A DNA stretch of 64,000 bases from Bog-473 sp963706555 (GCA_963706555.1 OY970164.1:5208001-5272000), one strand, 5' to 3'; positions 27,074 through 36,441 are shown, numbered from the stretch's first letter. The notes: generated by a model from the letters alone, not told the origin. Made by a program: numbers and translations.

Positions 27074-28081
27074 ATGAAGACGACGTTGGAAGAGGAACTG
27101 ATCTCCGCTTTCAGAGCTCGCGCGGCGGCGCTGCCGACGGACGCGTCGGAGAGGCTGCGCTCCGTCGATTACCACCCACGCCGGCACCGCAGTGGCGCGC
27201 CTGCGGCACTTGGAGCCACTGCTGTCGGTGCCGCCGCGGCGGGAACCGCCCTGGTAGTCGCTCTCGGTGGGGCGGCTCCCGCTTACGCGGGCTGGAGCGC
27301 TGCGCCAACCGCTGCCTCGTCCTCACCGTCGACGCAGGCCGACCAGAGCTGCCTGGGCGCCCTCTCGGCCAACCCGCCTGCCGGCGGCGAGCTCGGCTCT
27401 GGGCCCTGGCAGCCCCTGCTCACCGACGTGCGCGGCCCGTTCACGGTGGCGCTCTACCAGAACGACAGCGCCTACATGGGCTGTTTCACCAGCTCCTCCT
27501 TCACGCAAATGACCCAAGTGAGCTCGGAGGGCGACACCTCGAACGGCGTGCTCAAGATCAGCGGCTCGGGCTCGGGCTCGGGCTCCGGCAGTCCCTCACT
27601 GGGCCTGTCGACGGTGACGCTAAGCGGCACTACCTCTGGCGATCTCCAAAACGTAGTGCAATCGCATCTCTCCACGGCTGACGGGCCGTACACGCTCATC
27701 GACGGGCGAATCGCGTCAGGGGTTACAGGAGTCACCCTCGTGCTCAATAACGGGCAAAACGTTGTGGCCACGGTGGCCGACGGGTGGCTTCTCGCCTGGT
27801 GGCCCAGCGACACAACGGCAACCTCGTCGAGAGTAACGAATGCGTCCGGTACGACATCCGAAACTCTGGTCTCATCCACCAAGGGACCGCCACCGCCTCC
27901 CGCCCCCGGTTCCTGCACGCCGACCACGACTCCCGACGAAACGAACGGGGTAGTCCACTGCACCAGCCCCGGAGGTGGAATGGTGGGGTCAGGGAACTCT
28001 GGCAACAGCGGAAGCAGCCAGAACGTCCCCCGAGCCGGTAACAGCACCAGCGGGACCGGGACGGGCCCGACGAAGTCCTGA
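27074..28081 (+). CDS. One-pass membrane protein, candidate regulator of the adjacent sigma factor
   Basis: The 335-residue protein has a cytosolic part of about 50 residues (LEEELISAFRARAAALP), a membrane segment rich in Ala/Gly near residues 50-70, and a Ser/Gly/Thr-rich extracellular part with a GSGSGSGSGS run near residue 160 and a Pro run near 275. N-terminal helix plus one membrane pass beside a sigma gene is the usual anti-sigma layout, but no known anti-sigma domain is recognisable. GGGAG lies about 10 bases before the ATG. Confidence 0.55.
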   Translation: MKTTLEEELISAFRARAAALPTDASERLRSVDYHPRRHRSGAPAALGATAVGAAAAGTALVVALGGAAPAYAGWSAAPTAASSSPSTQADQSCLGALSANPPAGGELGSGPWQPLLTDVRGPFTVALYQNDSAYMGCFTSSSFTQMTQVSSEGDTSNGVLKISGSGSGSGSGSPSLGLSTVTLSGTTSGDLQNVVQSHLSTADGPYTLIDGRIASGVTGVTLVLNNGQNVVATVADGWLLAWWPSDTTATSSRVTNASGTTSETLVSSTKGPPPPPAPGSCTPTTTPDETNGVVHCTSPGGGMVGSGNSGNSGSSQNVPRAGNSTSGTGTGPTKS

Positions 28082-28422
28082 GGCCGCCAGCCATCTTGTG
28101 GGAGTGTGTCCAACTCGGCTTGATGGTCCGACCGGGAAATCCGTGAAGTAGCCGGACTGGGGCCCCCGCACACGACATTGGCGACCAACCGGTTACGGCT
28201 ATTCCGATCTGGTCTCTGCCGCCACTCCTCGACAGCCGCTGCTGAGTCCTTTTTTGCTGAGCATCGCCGCTGGTGTCGTGGTGGTGGGTGTTGTTGCGGC
28301 AGTCGGCGTCACCATTACGGGGTAACCGGCCGACGGTGAGTGAAGTCATTCTTCGACATTGGGCACAAGCTCAGACTGCTCTGACCAAAGGTCGTCCAAT
28401 GAGGGACTGCGAACCAGGCTTT
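28082..28422. other. 341-base gap with a possible membrane-protein tail
   Basis: On the plus strand a frame without any ATG/GTG/TTG start ends at about 28325 with a strongly hydrophobic stretch, LLSIAAGVVVVGVVAAVGVT, after a TAG about 60 codons earlier. It looks like the 3' end of a lost membrane-protein gene. Nothing else is seen. Confidence 0.35.
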
Positions 28423-28656
28423 CTACCTACCAAATAGCGTGCTGGAGGGCGCGAGGTTGACCGTCACCCGGCGCACCGGCCATGGCAAGCCACTCGAGAG
28501 CAGGGCGGCGCGTACCCGGTCGCGCGACTCGCGCACCGCGGCGTCGGGCAGACCCACGATGGTGAATCCCGGCAGGCCATTGGAGACATGGACTTCGACC
28601 GAGACCCGCCGACCGACTGCTCCGGTCAGGGCGGCAGCGGAAATGCAAGCGAGCAT
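28423..28656 (-). pseudogene. 5' fragment of a second yifB gene
   Basis: The frame reads MLACISAAALTGAVG and continues through GLPGFTIVGLPDAAVRES to RRVTVNLAPS. It matches 67 of 71 residues of the intact YifB, then diverges (STLFGR) and stops. Most DNA differences from the intact copy are synonymous, so the fragment diverged as part of a working gene before it was cut. Leader sequence is shared too. It has no ATPase domain. Confidence 0.88.
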
Positions 28657-28676
28657 GCACAAGAAAGGTCGCGTGC
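28444..28676 (-). repeat. Right copy of the 233-bp yifB 5'-end direct repeat
   Basis: Same orientation as 16036-16268, 12.4 kb apart. The 20 leader bases next to the ATG differ at one position. Confidence 0.85.
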
Positions 28677-28859
28677 AGCTCGATGGCGCGACAGCGTCGT
28701 TCCCGTTACCTCGCGTACTCGTCGGCTGGACGATATCCCTTGCCGTCGCCAAGACGCCCTTGAAGGCTGCGTGCACGCCGAGGCCTCGTGCGAACGCACC
28801 ACCACGAGCGGCGGTGCTCAATCCATCGTGAACACCGCCGCTCGCATTCGCGCCAATCG

Positions 28860-30008
28860 CTAGGTGGAGGCGATTCCCTGACCACCCGCGGCACCTGCTA
28901 CCACTACGGATCCGACCTTGGTCAGGCTTCCATTGGCATTGATTTGGAATTCGTCGACGATCCCGTTTCCTCCGGTCTGCACATAGAGGTAGTGCCCGTC
29001 GGATGAGACTGAGCCGTCGACTGTTCCCGGATCGGTGGCGGTGGCACCGAGCAGACGTAGCTGCCCACTCGCACTGCTCACGTAACCACTTGTCGAGTTG
29101 GCTGCCGTGTTGCCCGTGTAGAGCAAGGATCCAGTTGCGGTGACCCAACACAGTCCAGTTTGCCCGCTCGCCAGATTGCTAATCGGCGTGAGGGTGCCGT
29201 TGTGATTGAGACCAAACGTCGCGAGCGCACTGGGCCCCGCTTCTCCCACGACCAGATGACCGGCTCGGTCGAACGCGAGAGCGAACGGGACAGACCCGGG
29301 CTCCGTTGTGACCATCGGTGACTGCGACAAAAGCCCCAAGAATCCGACCTTGAAGACCTCAATAGCGTTGGTGGTTGCCTTGGTTGTCACAATGAGTTGG
29401 GAACCGTCTGGCGAATAGAGCACTTGGCCCGGCGTATGGGTGAACTGGGTGCCGTCTGTCGGGATGGTCAAACCGAGATTGCGATTCGATCCGGGCACGG
29501 GAATCAGGCGACCAAGAAAGGAATAGAACTCCTGGAGAGAGCCTCCCGCTTGGGCATTGAGCACCGAGACCAAATTGCCGTGGACCGCGACACTGACGGG
29601 AAAGGTTCCACCGGAGCTAACGATCTGGCGGAGGATCAGCTGATCGCCTCGAACCGAGAATACCGACACGGTATTACTTCCGGCATTCACGGCGTAGAGC
29701 AAGGAATGACCGGCATCGTAGGTGAGGGAACCTTGCGAACCGAGATGGTCGACGTGTGAGCCGTTCAGGACGCCGCCCAGTCCGCCCGTCGAATAGGTAG
29801 TGGCCAGCGTGAGGGATCCATTGGCGGCACGGTCGTATGCGACCACCTGGTTTCCCGCGACGTTGTCGGTCTGGACGAAGACGGGATGGGCGTCGCCGAA
29901 GTCCGGTCCATGAGTAGTGCCCAAGGCTCCTGCTGCGATCGAGCCAGCAAAGGCCGACAACCCCACGATCGAACTGGCTCCCATGGCTAGACGAGCGAAT
30001 CTCTTCAT
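28860..30008 (-). CDS. Secreted lactonase-like beta-propeller protein
   Basis: The 382-residue protein has a signal peptide (MKRFARLAMGASSIVGLSA, cut near AGALG). Repeated propeller blades follow, with LLYAVNAGSNTVSVF, GQVLYSPDGSQLIVTTK and HYLYVQTGGNGIVDEF, as in 6-phosphogluconolactonase/YncE-type proteins. An exported member is unlikely to serve the pentose pathway. AAGGAGA precedes ATG 30008. It is transcribed divergently from an ECF sigma gene, and both have similar promoter boxes. Confidence 0.8.
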   Translation of the reverse strand: MKRFARLAMGASSIVGLSAFAGSIAAGALGTTHGPDFGDAHPVFVQTDNVAGNQVVAYDRAANGSLTLATTYSTGGLGGVLNGSHVDHLGSQGSLTYDAGHSLLYAVNAGSNTVSVFSVRGDQLILRQIVSSGGTFPVSVAVHGNLVSVLNAQAGGSLQEFYSFLGRLIPVPGSNRNLGLTIPTDGTQFTHTPGQVLYSPDGSQLIVTTKATTNAIEVFKVGFLGLLSQSPMVTTEPGSVPFALAFDRAGHLVVGEAGPSALATFGLNHNGTLTPISNLASGQTGLCWVTATGSLLYTGNTAANSTSGYVSSASGQLRLLGATATDPGTVDGSVSSDGHYLYVQTGGNGIVDEFQINANGSLTKVGSVVVAGAAGGQGIAST

Positions 30009-30048
30009 TGCATCTCCTTGTTGAGCGCGAATAACACTTTCCTTGTTC

Positions 30049-30075
30049 AGTCCCCGAGACTGCACAAAGCGTTAC
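30049..30075 (-). promoter_or_regulatory. Candidate ECF promoter of the beta-propeller gene
   Basis: GTAACG (30075-30070) and GACT (30052-30049) are 17 bases apart on the minus strand, about 40 bases before the start codon. The same pair of boxes occurs on the plus strand in front of the sigma gene. Confidence 0.5.
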
Positions 30076-30110
30076 ACCACACCCGAAGTCAGTCCCGTTT
30101 GGGCGTGGCC

Positions 30111-30138
30111 GTAACGAATCGGGACCACCGAGGACTAC
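30111..30138 (+). promoter_or_regulatory. Candidate autoregulated ECF promoter of the sigma gene
   Basis: GTAACG (30111-30116) and GACTAC (30133-30138) are 16 bases apart, about 55 bases before the sigma start. ECF factors usually recognise their own promoter, so the shared boxes suggest one regulon. Confidence 0.5.
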
Positions 30139-30193
30139 AGATGGTGGCGAATCCTCTGCTCCAAGACCAAGCCGCCGCGAGGGCGCGGAGACG

Positions 30194-30829
30194 TTGGCGG
30201 GCGCGATGTCACTCGATGATCGGAGACTTATGCTGCGGACCGTGGAGCCCGACGTCGAACAGCTCCGCCGTCTTCGCGACGGCGATGAGCATGCGTTTGT
30301 CATGCTGGTAGAGCGTTACCACCAACCGATGCTCCGCCTCGCTCGCACGATGGTCTCAAGCGAAGCCGTGGCCGAAGAAATCGTCCAAGACACGTGGATG
30401 GGCGTCGTGCGCGGGATCGACCGCTTTGAGGGCCGGTCGTCGTTGAAGACCTGGCTCTATCGCATTCTCGTGAATCGGGCGCGATCGGCCGGCGCCAAAG
30501 AACATCCCTCCGCATCGATCGAGTCTCTTCATTCGGTCGACCCAACTCGCTTTGATGCTGCGGGGCATTGGGCCAATCCCTTGGACAGCTGGCGAGACGA
30601 CACCGAGAACCGACTCGACGCTGCTACATTCGTACCTGTACTTGAAGCGGCTCTCGAAGGCCTGGCACCTCGGCAGCGCCAAGTGGTCATCCTGCGAGAC
30701 GTCGAGGGTCTCTCCAACGATGAGGTGTGCGGAGCGTTGGGCATTACCAGCGGAAATCAGCGAATCCTTCTGCATCGAGGACGTGCTCGCTTGCGCGAGA
30801 TCCTTGAGGCCAAAGTTGAGAAGGACTGA
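30194..30829 (+). CDS. ECF RNA polymerase sigma factor
   Basis: The 211-residue protein has region 2 (MLVERYHQPMLRLARTMV, EEIVQDTWMGVVRGIDRF, LKTWLYRILVNRARS) and region 4 (LEGLAPRQRQVVILRDVEG, VCGALGITSGNQRILLHRGR). The anti-sigma gene starts 3 bases after its stop. The first ATG is uncertain; GTG 30242 is a later alternative that keeps both regions. Confidence 0.9.
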   Translation: MAGAMSLDDRRLMLRTVEPDVEQLRRLRDGDEHAFVMLVERYHQPMLRLARTMVSSEAVAEEIVQDTWMGVVRGIDRFEGRSSLKTWLYRILVNRARSAGAKEHPSASIESLHSVDPTRFDAAGHWANPLDSWRDDTENRLDAATFVPVLEAALEGLAPRQRQVVILRDVEGLSNDEVCGALGITSGNQRILLHRGRARLREILEAKVEKD

Positions 30830-30832
30830 GCG

Positions 30833-31087
30833 ATGTTTACGCTCCGACGAAACGAACTGGTGTGTCAACAAGCAGTGGAGCTGGTTACCGACTATCTCGA
30901 AGGGTCCCTCTCTCGCAGAGAGCGACGCCGGTTCGAGGCGCACCTCCGTCAGTGTCCAAACTGCTCGGCCTATCTAGAGCAGATCAGGACGACGATTGCC
31001 TTGACTGGCGGCGTCGACGCAGAGGAGCTGACGGCCGACGCAAGGCAAGACCTCATCGAGCTCTATCGGCGATGGCAGTCTGAGTAG
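30833..31087 (+). CDS. Zinc-finger (ZAS/HC2) anti-sigma factor
   Basis: The 84-residue protein has the zinc anti-sigma motif: Cys12, then HLRQCPNC (H-x3-C-x2-C) near residues 42-49, flanked by LVTDYLEGSLSRRER. No membrane segment is present, so this is a soluble, possibly redox-sensitive anti-sigma like RsrA. Its position right after the ECF gene makes that sigma its target. Confidence 0.88.
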   Translation: MFTLRRNELVCQQAVELVTDYLEGSLSRRERRRFEAHLRQCPNCSAYLEQIRTTIALTGGVDAEELTADARQDLIELYRRWQSE

Positions 31088-31514
31088 ACGACTATCACCG
31101 GCGCGGTCTACGTCGACGTCGGCCAGTGACCGCTACCCGCTGGCGTGGCCGACGAGGCATCGGCAAGACCCTTTGGACGACGGTCAGCATGACGCCTCGG
31201 TTAAGCCCAGAAGATTCGGTGGAGTGATGATCCCTGTCCGAGTGCGCAACGAATCCGCAGATCAGACTCGGCGAGTTGCCTCGATTCGCGCAACGATTCC
31301 TGGACCTCCGGCCAAGCGAGGGGGGCCGTTCCTTACATCCCCTTTGACGCGTCGTTAGCAAGTGGGGCATGGCTGGTCACGGTACCGTCGGACCATTGGA
31401 CGCATACCCGAACTCAGCATCTGTGGCGCAATGGCCGCCGACCTGGGACGTTACCGCAGGCGCTCTACTTACCTTCTTGAGTTCTCAAGGGCGCGATAGT
31501 TACGGCAGACCCAG
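31088..31514. other. 427-base gap
   Basis: A weak inverted repeat GTAGAC/GTCTAC (31084-31111) follows the anti-sigma gene and may help end its transcript, though no T-run is present. Nothing else is seen. Confidence 0.4.
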
Positions 31515-31841
31515 TCAGCTTCCTGGCGGTCGATAGGTCGCCTTTTTGATGGCGGATACGGATTCGTCGACTTCTGTGGCCGTCAGCAGTGCCACCGTCC
31601 GTACCGTAGCTCCCCCTCCGATGTTCACCGCCAGTGCACCGGCGGCAGCAGAGCTGTTATTCGGGAGATCAATCACGACAAAGGCATCAGTATCGCCAAA
31701 GGCAAAGTAGAAAGACTCGACCTCGCCCCCGAGACTCTGGACAAGTTCGGTGGCGGCGGCCACTCGAGCCGTACCGCCCTCGGCCCCGAGCCCCTTGACA
31801 CCTTCGAGGGTGTAATTCACTTCGAGCAGATATTTCGGCAT
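31515..31841 (-). CDS. GYD-domain protein
   Basis: The 108-residue protein begins MPKYLLEVNYTLEGVKGL and has SLGGEVESFYFAFGDTDAFV. This is the ferredoxin-like GYD domain, found in small actinobacterial and archaeal proteins of unknown function. AAGGAGGCACC before ATG 31841 fixes the start; the frame is open 27 codons upstream. Confidence 0.8.
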   Translation of the reverse strand: MPKYLLEVNYTLEGVKGLGAEGGTARVAAATELVQSLGGEVESFYFAFGDTDAFVVIDLPNNSSAAAGALAVNIGGGATVRTVALLTATEVDESVSAIKKATYRPPGS

Positions 31842-32097
31842 GGTGCCTCCTTGGGGGATATGGCCCCGACGGTACACGCAATGCACGGGAAAGTCTTGGG
31901 GTAGCGGGTCCGCCGGCGTCACGGCACTTCGAGGACAACAGTTTCACCCGCTCTGAAGGACAGGAGGCTTCTCGCTGCTGAGGGATGGTTACCAAGCGAT
32001 GCGTGCTCTGCTCAGCCCGGCCGATTGTCTGAGATATCGCTGTCACACGAGGCAGCCCACTTCTTGCGGCAGGAGAGCGCGAGCAATCCTGTCACTC

Positions 32098-32391
32098 CTA
32101 TGAGCGGTCCTCGATCACGTCGAGGTTCTGGAATGTCATAGGGCCGTCGAGGAATGCCGCCTGCTTCTCGCTGAACTCGGATGTTTCAGGAAGGTTCGAG
32201 TTCTCCATAGCTGCTTCATAGGAGTCAAAGAAGGCGAGGATGAGGTGCCGGTTTGGGTCGGCACGGTCTCGGGCGACGATCGAGCGTCGAAGAGTGCGCT
32301 TGCCCTCCGTTGCTGCTCGCCACTCTTCTTCGAGCTGCTGAATCTTGTCGAACTCACCTGTTCGGCACTCAATGATCTGAACAAATGCCAT
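32098..32391 (-). CDS. Small dimeric alpha/beta-barrel protein
   Basis: The 97-residue protein starts MAFVQIIECRTGEFDKIQ and has HLILAFFDSYEAAMENSN and FLDGPMTFQNLDVI. This is the antibiotic-monooxygenase/EthD-like small-barrel pattern. AAAGGAGATGAACT precedes the ATG. The function is unknown. It lies between the GYD gene and the methyltransferase gene on the same strand, with gaps of 256 and 47 bases. Confidence 0.65.
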   Translation of the reverse strand: MAFVQIIECRTGEFDKIQQLEEEWRAATEGKRTLRRSIVARDRADPNRHLILAFFDSYEAAMENSNLPETSEFSEKQAAFLDGPMTFQNLDVIEDRS

Positions 32392-32438
32392 AGTTCATCT
32401 CCTTTCGACGGCCTGATGCAGTCAGCGGTACTCGACGT

Positions 32439-33500
32439 TTAGGGCCGAGCTTCGAGGATCATATTGAGCGGTGTCTCCGCTGCTCGGCGGAAACGAGTGA
32501 AACCTGCCTCAGTGAACACTTCCCGCAGTCGCTCCTCACCAGCTTGCGCACCGAGTCCTAATCCGACCTCCTGCGACAACGAATTAGGCGTGCACAGCGC
32601 AGAAGAGGCGCTGTACAACAGGGCAGCTAGCGGGTTCTCAGCGATATTTGTGGCCCGGTCATCGAGTGCCATCGGTTCGACCAATAACACGGCTCCGTCC
32701 GCTTCAAGGTGCTCTCGGGCGTATCGAGCCACGCCGACCGGATCACCCATGTCGTGCAAACAGTCAAAGAAACAAATGAGCGAATAGCGCCCTGGATAGT
32801 TCTTGGCCCCGGCCACGGCGAACTCAGTTCGCTCAGCCACGCCTGCTTCAGTTGCCCGTGTTACCGCGGTCTCGATCGATGAGGGATGGAAGTCGTAGCC
32901 ATGAATCCGCGAATTGGGGAACGCCTGGGCCATGACGACCGCTGACGCGCCGTGGCCACATCCGACGTCGGCCACCTGAGCCCCCCGCTGCAACTGCGCT
33001 TCGATGCCATCGAGTGCGGGGATCCAATCCGACGTCAAGTAGGCACGATAACCGGGACGAAAGAACCACTCAGTACCGCGGAAGAGGCATTCATGGTGGT
33101 CGACCCAACTCAGACCACCGTCTCCCCGAAACGCGTCCGCAACCTTCTGGCCGTCGATGAACATTGCCATCAAGGTGTTCATGCCTCGGGCCATGAACAC
33201 AGGCGCATCTTCATTCGACAGGATCAGAGCTGCCTCGTCGGACAGCGAATAGGTATCGGCCCCAGCGTCATATTCAACGAGACCCGCAGCGGCCTGACTA
33301 TCGAGCCACTCGCGCGTGAGGCGTGAGTTGCACCCCGCCTCGGCCGCGACAGAGTCGGCGTTAAGCGGTCCCTTGCCTGCCATGGCTCGGTACAGACCCA
33401 GTTCGTCGCCCAGCCACATCCCAAGGCATACACCGCCGCCAGTCATGTGGCCTGCCAGCTGACCCACAAGGGCTTCCACCCGAGCTTCGTCGATGGCCAT
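32439..33500 (-). CDS. SAM-dependent methyltransferase with winged-helix N-terminus
   Basis: The 353-residue protein has a dimerisation/winged-helix part (VAAEAGCNSRLTREWLDSQ), the SAM site VADVGCGHGASAVVMAQ, then HGYDFHPSSIETA and LICFFDCLHDMGDPVG. This is the layout of Rv2258c-like and O-methyltransferase-like proteins. GGAGGTG before ATG 33500 fixes the start. A relic of a related gene's C-terminus lies at 11480-11683. Confidence 0.85.
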   Translation of the reverse strand: MAIDEARVEALVGQLAGHMTGGGVCLGMWLGDELGLYRAMAGKGPLNADSVAAEAGCNSRLTREWLDSQAAAGLVEYDAGADTYSLSDEAALILSNEDAPVFMARGMNTLMAMFIDGQKVADAFRGDGGLSWVDHHECLFRGTEWFFRPGYRAYLTSDWIPALDGIEAQLQRGAQVADVGCGHGASAVVMAQAFPNSRIHGYDFHPSSIETAVTRATEAGVAERTEFAVAGAKNYPGRYSLICFFDCLHDMGDPVGVARYAREHLEADGAVLLVEPMALDDRATNIAENPLAALLYSASSALCTPNSLSQEVGLGLGAQAGEERLREVFTEAGFTRFRRAAETPLNMILEARP

Positions 33501-33784
33501 TGGCACACCTCCAGACTCAGTCCCCCGAGTGAATTCTAATCCGAAGCACCTGAAAGTAACCTGGGTTGCAGGACAAATTCCGACAGCACCCCTTGTTGAG
33601 GAAAGCCGACTGATCATCTGTGGACGCCCTGGGGGCCCCGTCCCATGCTTCGTGCGGGTCGATAGGTTCGGGACTGTGGACGATCCCCTTCCGTGGCACT
33701 TGCTCTACAGCTGCACATCTGGCCAAGCATGCAGTCCACGGGCCGCCCACACTCTGAGCGAGCAGTCCTGAAGCCAACCCCCTA

Positions 33785-34110
33785 CGGTTCGATCGACAGG
33801 ACAGTGTTGAGTGCGGTGATCTGGAACTGGCGTCGAAGAGCCGACGTCGGTGAATCGATCGTCAGCGGGCGTGACCCGCACCTGGGTTCGGTCGCCAGGA
33901 CTCCCAAGCCAGTCGAGTCCACGAAGGTTAACAACGTGACGTCGTTCCCGACATCGCCATCGGTATCGATGTCGCGCAAGCGTGGTTGCCGAAGGGGCCT
34001 CGATCTGTTCTGCCGTCGCCTCAGCTCGGCGAACTCGACGCGCTCCGGAGACAGTGACCGTTCCACGCTGCCGTCGATGAGGGGTGCTAGCACCAGTAGC
34101 AGAAGGCCCG
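33785..34110 (-). pseudogene. Decayed STAS-domain gene
   Basis: The minus strand reads VTLLTFVDSTGLGVLATE and then LTIDSPTSALRRQFQITAL. That is the C-terminal half of a STAS domain, sharing LLTFVDSTGL with the intact STAS protein at 24713. The N-terminal strand (GTVTVSG) lies in another frame further upstream, and the helix between the two is partly missing. No ribosome site is seen. Confidence 0.65.
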
Positions 34111-34267
34111 CCTCCCGGATTCTCAGATTGGCTATCCGTTGTTACCGTTGCACTACCGAATCGCCGCACTCCTGGACCACCAGGGTTCTTGCGAGCACGG
34201 AAACGGGGAGGACAGGCGCAATGACACATGTGCGGGTGCGCCCCGAGGGGTTGAGCGGGGAGATCGC

Positions 34268-35245
34268 ATGAGTACGGCAGTGCTTTCTGGCGAGGCGAAC
34301 GGACGAGCGGGAAACAGCAAATGGGCGGTCGAGACCCATGGGCTCACCAAGCGATTCGGTGAGAACATCGCGGTCAACGACGTCGAACTCCTCGTTCCAC
34401 GCGGATGCGCCTTTGGTTACCTCGGCCCTAATGGCGCCGGCAAGACCACGTTGATCCGGGTGCTGCTGGGTCTGACCCACGCCGATGCCGGCGCAATGTT
34501 CCTTCTCGGCCATGCCGTTCCTCGGCACCGTGATGTGGCGTTGGCCCGGGTTGGGGCGATCGTCGATGAGCCCCGCTTCCACGGGCATCTGACGGGCCGC
34601 CAGAATCTGCAAATCCTCGCCGCGGCGCGTGAACCAGCTGCCAAAGGCCGCGTCGATCCATCCCTGGAGCGCGTCGGAATCCTGCATCGGGCCGACGACA
34701 AGGTGTCGAAGTACTCCATGGGGATGCGCCAACGACTGGGCGTCGCCGCCTGTTTGCTCGGAGATCCTCATCTGTTGATCCTCGACGAGCCCATGAACGG
34801 CCTGGACCCCGGTGGCATGCTCGACATGCGCGACATGATCAAGTCGCTCGTCGCCGAGGGTCGCACCGTGGTGCTGTCGTCACATCTCCTAGACGAGGTC
34901 GAGCGCACCTGCGACGCCGTGGCCATCGTCGATCGGGGGACGGTGATTCGGCAGGGGCCCATCGCCCAACTGCTCGCAGGGTCCTCCTTCGAGGTACAGA
35001 TCGAGTGCTCCGATCCCGACCACGCACGCAGGTTGCTCGAAGGGACGGCGTTTGACACACACGTGCAAAGCGGTGTGGGCGGACTTGCGATCTCGCTACC
35101 AGAAGGTACGGAGCGGGGTGCAATCGCGGAAATCAACCGTCTGCTGGTGGAGGGCGGAATCTCTGTGTACCGGCTCCAGCACATCCAAGCCTCGTTGGAG
35201 CAGTGGTTCCTATCGGTGACCAGCCGATTGGGAGACTCCGAATGA
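34268..35245 (+). CDS. ABC transporter ATP-binding protein
   Basis: The 325-residue protein has Walker A GPNGAGKTTLI, signature YSMGMRQRLG, Walker B LLILDEPMNGLDP and the switch His in LSSHLLDEVE. It fits the DrrA/CcmA-like exporters paired with ABC-2 permeases. A C-terminal extension of about 80 residues follows. ATG 34268 has GGGGAGA upstream. The permease gene overlaps by 4 bases. The substrate is unknown. Confidence 0.92.
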   Translation: MSTAVLSGEANGRAGNSKWAVETHGLTKRFGENIAVNDVELLVPRGCAFGYLGPNGAGKTTLIRVLLGLTHADAGAMFLLGHAVPRHRDVALARVGAIVDEPRFHGHLTGRQNLQILAAAREPAAKGRVDPSLERVGILHRADDKVSKYSMGMRQRLGVAACLLGDPHLLILDEPMNGLDPGGMLDMRDMIKSLVAEGRTVVLSSHLLDEVERTCDAVAIVDRGTVIRQGPIAQLLAGSSFEVQIECSDPDHARRLLEGTAFDTHVQSGVGGLAISLPEGTERGAIAEINRLLVEGGISVYRLQHIQASLEQWFLSVTSRLGDSE

Positions 35246-36441
35246 CGACCGTCTCCGCTATCGATCCGCCGACTCCGAACACGACTCTCAGTTCAGGCCC
35301 GACCGAAGTGCGCAGCGATCATCGCGGCTCATGGATCCCGACGTGGAGCATGATTTCCACGCGCCTGATGGAACTGCGCAAGCGCAGGGGATTGATGATT
35401 GCCCTGATCGCTGTGAATATCGGCATCCCTGTCGTCTTTCTGGCCGTGCGTCTCATCTCCCACGCCGTGGACCCAAAGTCCTATGGACCGGCTGGGGGCT
35501 ACTCCGTCTACACCAGCTTGGTGGCGGGCTTCATGTACATCTTCGGGTTCATCGTGGCGGCGGTTGTCGGCTGCACAGCGGGGTCGGTCGACCTCACCGA
35601 GGGGATGTTCCGACACCTGGTGATCACCGGTCGTTCCCGCTTGGCCCTCTATTTGGCCAGGATCCCCGCCGGACTTGCCATCGTCATCTCCATGGTGGCG
35701 ATCGGCTACACGATCGTCTGCGCGGTGTGCGTATTCGCTGCCCCGACGCAGCTCAACTACGACGGCGTGATCGTGCCGCATGGGCTCTCTCGTCCCGCCT
35801 TCGACAACTGGGCCGCCGCCCATGCCGACAAGGTGATCTGCAACTTCAATTACAACGGTCCGAACCCGCCGCCGAACGTCCCCTGTGGCAACGGGCGCGG
35901 TCCCTCAGGTCCCGGCGAGGTCATCAAGACACCGCAGGGGACGGTTGTCCCCGTGCATGTCACAGAGGCCCAGATCCGGTCGTTCGCCGTCACCATGGCC
36001 AAGCAGAACTACTCGGACTATCGCGCCACCTTCTTGGTCCCTTCGACCTCGTTGATGATCGACGTCGGCCTGTGGATAACGTTAGAGGCGACGATCGGGT
36101 TCACGATCGGCCTCGGGCTCGCTTCGCTCATGGGGCAACGGACCGTCCCCGTCATCCTCCTCATCGTGCTGGAACTGATCCTCACGCCCATTTTCAGCCG
36201 CCACATCATTGCGCACCTGATCAACCTCGAACGGGGGATTGTCGGCGTCGCCATGGTCCATATCGAACCAGGCGGGCTGCCGTCGCCTTTCGGAGGCGGA
36301 GGGCCTGGTAGTGGCGGCGGAGGGCCTGGTGGCCTGAGGCTGCTACCCGAGTCGACACTGGCGGCATCACTGGTCATTGCGGGTTGGATCGTCTTCTGGA
36401 CTGTCATCGGGGCATGGCGGATGAGGACCAGGGACGCATGA
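35242..36441 (+). CDS. ABC-2-type permease
   Basis: The 399-residue protein has a hydrophilic N-terminus, TRLMELRKRRGLMIAL, a first membrane segment, a pair near residues 100-170 and three more after residue 260, with a large extracytoplasmic loop between. It ends in a Gly/Pro repeat (GGGGPGSGGGGPGG) and a last membrane helix. Overlap with the ATPase gene (ATGA) shows they form one exporter. Confidence 0.85.
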   Translation: MTTVSAIDPPTPNTTLSSGPTEVRSDHRGSWIPTWSMISTRLMELRKRRGLMIALIAVNIGIPVVFLAVRLISHAVDPKSYGPAGGYSVYTSLVAGFMYIFGFIVAAVVGCTAGSVDLTEGMFRHLVITGRSRLALYLARIPAGLAIVISMVAIGYTIVCAVCVFAAPTQLNYDGVIVPHGLSRPAFDNWAAAHADKVICNFNYNGPNPPPNVPCGNGRGPSGPGEVIKTPQGTVVPVHVTEAQIRSFAVTMAKQNYSDYRATFLVPSTSLMIDVGLWITLEATIGFTIGLGLASLMGQRTVPVILLIVLELILTPIFSRHIIAHLINLERGIVGVAMVHIEPGGLPSPFGGGGPGSGGGGPGGLRLLPESTLAASLVIAGWIVFWTVIGAWRMRTRDA

